Position numbers and translations under genes: made by a program
Shown: positions 63,763 to 64,000 of the stretch, in pieces
Layout: each line of letters opens with the position of its first letter
Position numbering within the stretch: position 1 is the first letter of the stretch
The notes under the pieces: model-generated
Databases searched by the model: none
The model's input: the letters and a program-made list of their open reading frames with translations, nothing else
Told to the model about the DNA's origin: nothing
Assembly (NCBI GenBank): GCA_002104905.1
Contig: MCFE01000254.1
Location: 49,552-113,551, forward strand
From: Basidiobolus meristosporus CBS 931.73
Lineage: Eukaryota > Basidiobolomycota > Basidiobolomycetes > Basidiobolales > Basidiobolaceae
DNA length: 64,000 nt
Reading direction: 5' to 3'

Positions 63763-64000
63763 GGTTTAGGGTTAGGGTTAGGGTTAGGGTTAGGGTTAGG
63801 GTTAGGGTTAGGGTTAGGGTTAGGGTTAGGGTTAGGGTTAGGGTTAGGGTTAGGGTTAGGGTTAGGGTTAGGGTTAGGGTTAGGGTTAGGGTTAGGGTTA
63901 GGGTTAGGGTTAGGGTTAGGGTTAGGGTTAGGGTTAGGGTTAGGGTTAGGGTTAGGGTTAGGGTTAGGGTTAGGGTTAGGGTTAGGGTTAGGGTTAGGGT
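63763..64000 (+). repeat. Telomere, (TTAGGG)n
   Basis: About 39 repeats, reaching the window edge without interruption; the first unit is GGTTTAGGG (one extra T). G-rich strand points outward, as at a right chromosome end. Confidence 0.98.

Noticed and set aside
1-64000. CRISPR arrays, bacterial operons or phage
   Set aside because: No regularly spaced repeats; introns, tRNA form, telomere and gene content are eukaryotic.

Overview
This window is a fungal chromosome end. It finishes in an uninterrupted (TTAGGG)n tract (about 63763-64000), so the right edge is the telomere and the G-rich strand runs out of the window. The host genes are a typical fungal housekeeping set with many short GT..AG introns (about 50-75 nt). 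I cannot fix the phylum. Intron density and gene content fit a basidiomycete or an early-diverging fungus better than a yeast, and that is inference.

Layout. (1) 1-18060 is a retroelement block. It starts with a Ty3/gypsy-copia mosaic (1-3240), followed by a nested Ty1/copia cluster of one family. In that cluster two minus-strand copies share one 348-bp LTR. A complete plus-strand copy (7835-15717) sits inside the shared LTR with a GGTAC target duplication. A 3.2-kb two-gene PIF/Harbinger-like DNA transposon (9053-12264) sits inside that copy. (2) 18568-48370 is the gene-rich core: a nitroreductase, DPH2, a TMF1-like golgin, an SFP1-like zinc-finger factor, PP4 catalytic subunit, RIB3, BUD23, an epsin-R/Ent3-type ENTH protein, cyclophilin A, CDC23/APC8, MRE11, the COX5B/yeast-Cox4 subunit, a C2H2 protein, a tRNA-Arg-like gene and a YwbE/zinc-finger protein. 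These serve translation-factor modification, Golgi traffic, signalling, ribosome maturation, cell-cycle control, DNA repair and respiration; they are not an operon or cluster. (3) 48622-53860 is a second patch of the same copia family, including a copy with an inverted interior, a solo LTR and a Harbinger relic. (4) 54592-55833 is a single-exon gene for a secreted protein next to the subtelomere. (5) 56707-63762 is a stack of non-LTR elements separated by short TTAGGG blocks.

The most interesting system is the telomeric stack. Two LINE families and a tRNA-derived SINE all lie in the same orientation. Except for the innermost copy, each has its 3' end joined to TTAGGG on the centromeric side. 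This is the arrangement expected if reverse transcription starts from the chromosome's own 3' overhang. The longest LINE encodes ORF1 and an endonuclease-reverse transcriptase ORF2 in one frame, separated by a single UGA followed by CUA, a known readthrough context, with no AUG available to start ORF2 ahead of its endonuclease. LINE and SINE share a 3' tail with a small hairpin whose stem is constant while its loop varies. Together this looks like an autonomous/non-autonomous telomere-dwelling retroelement pair in a fungus.
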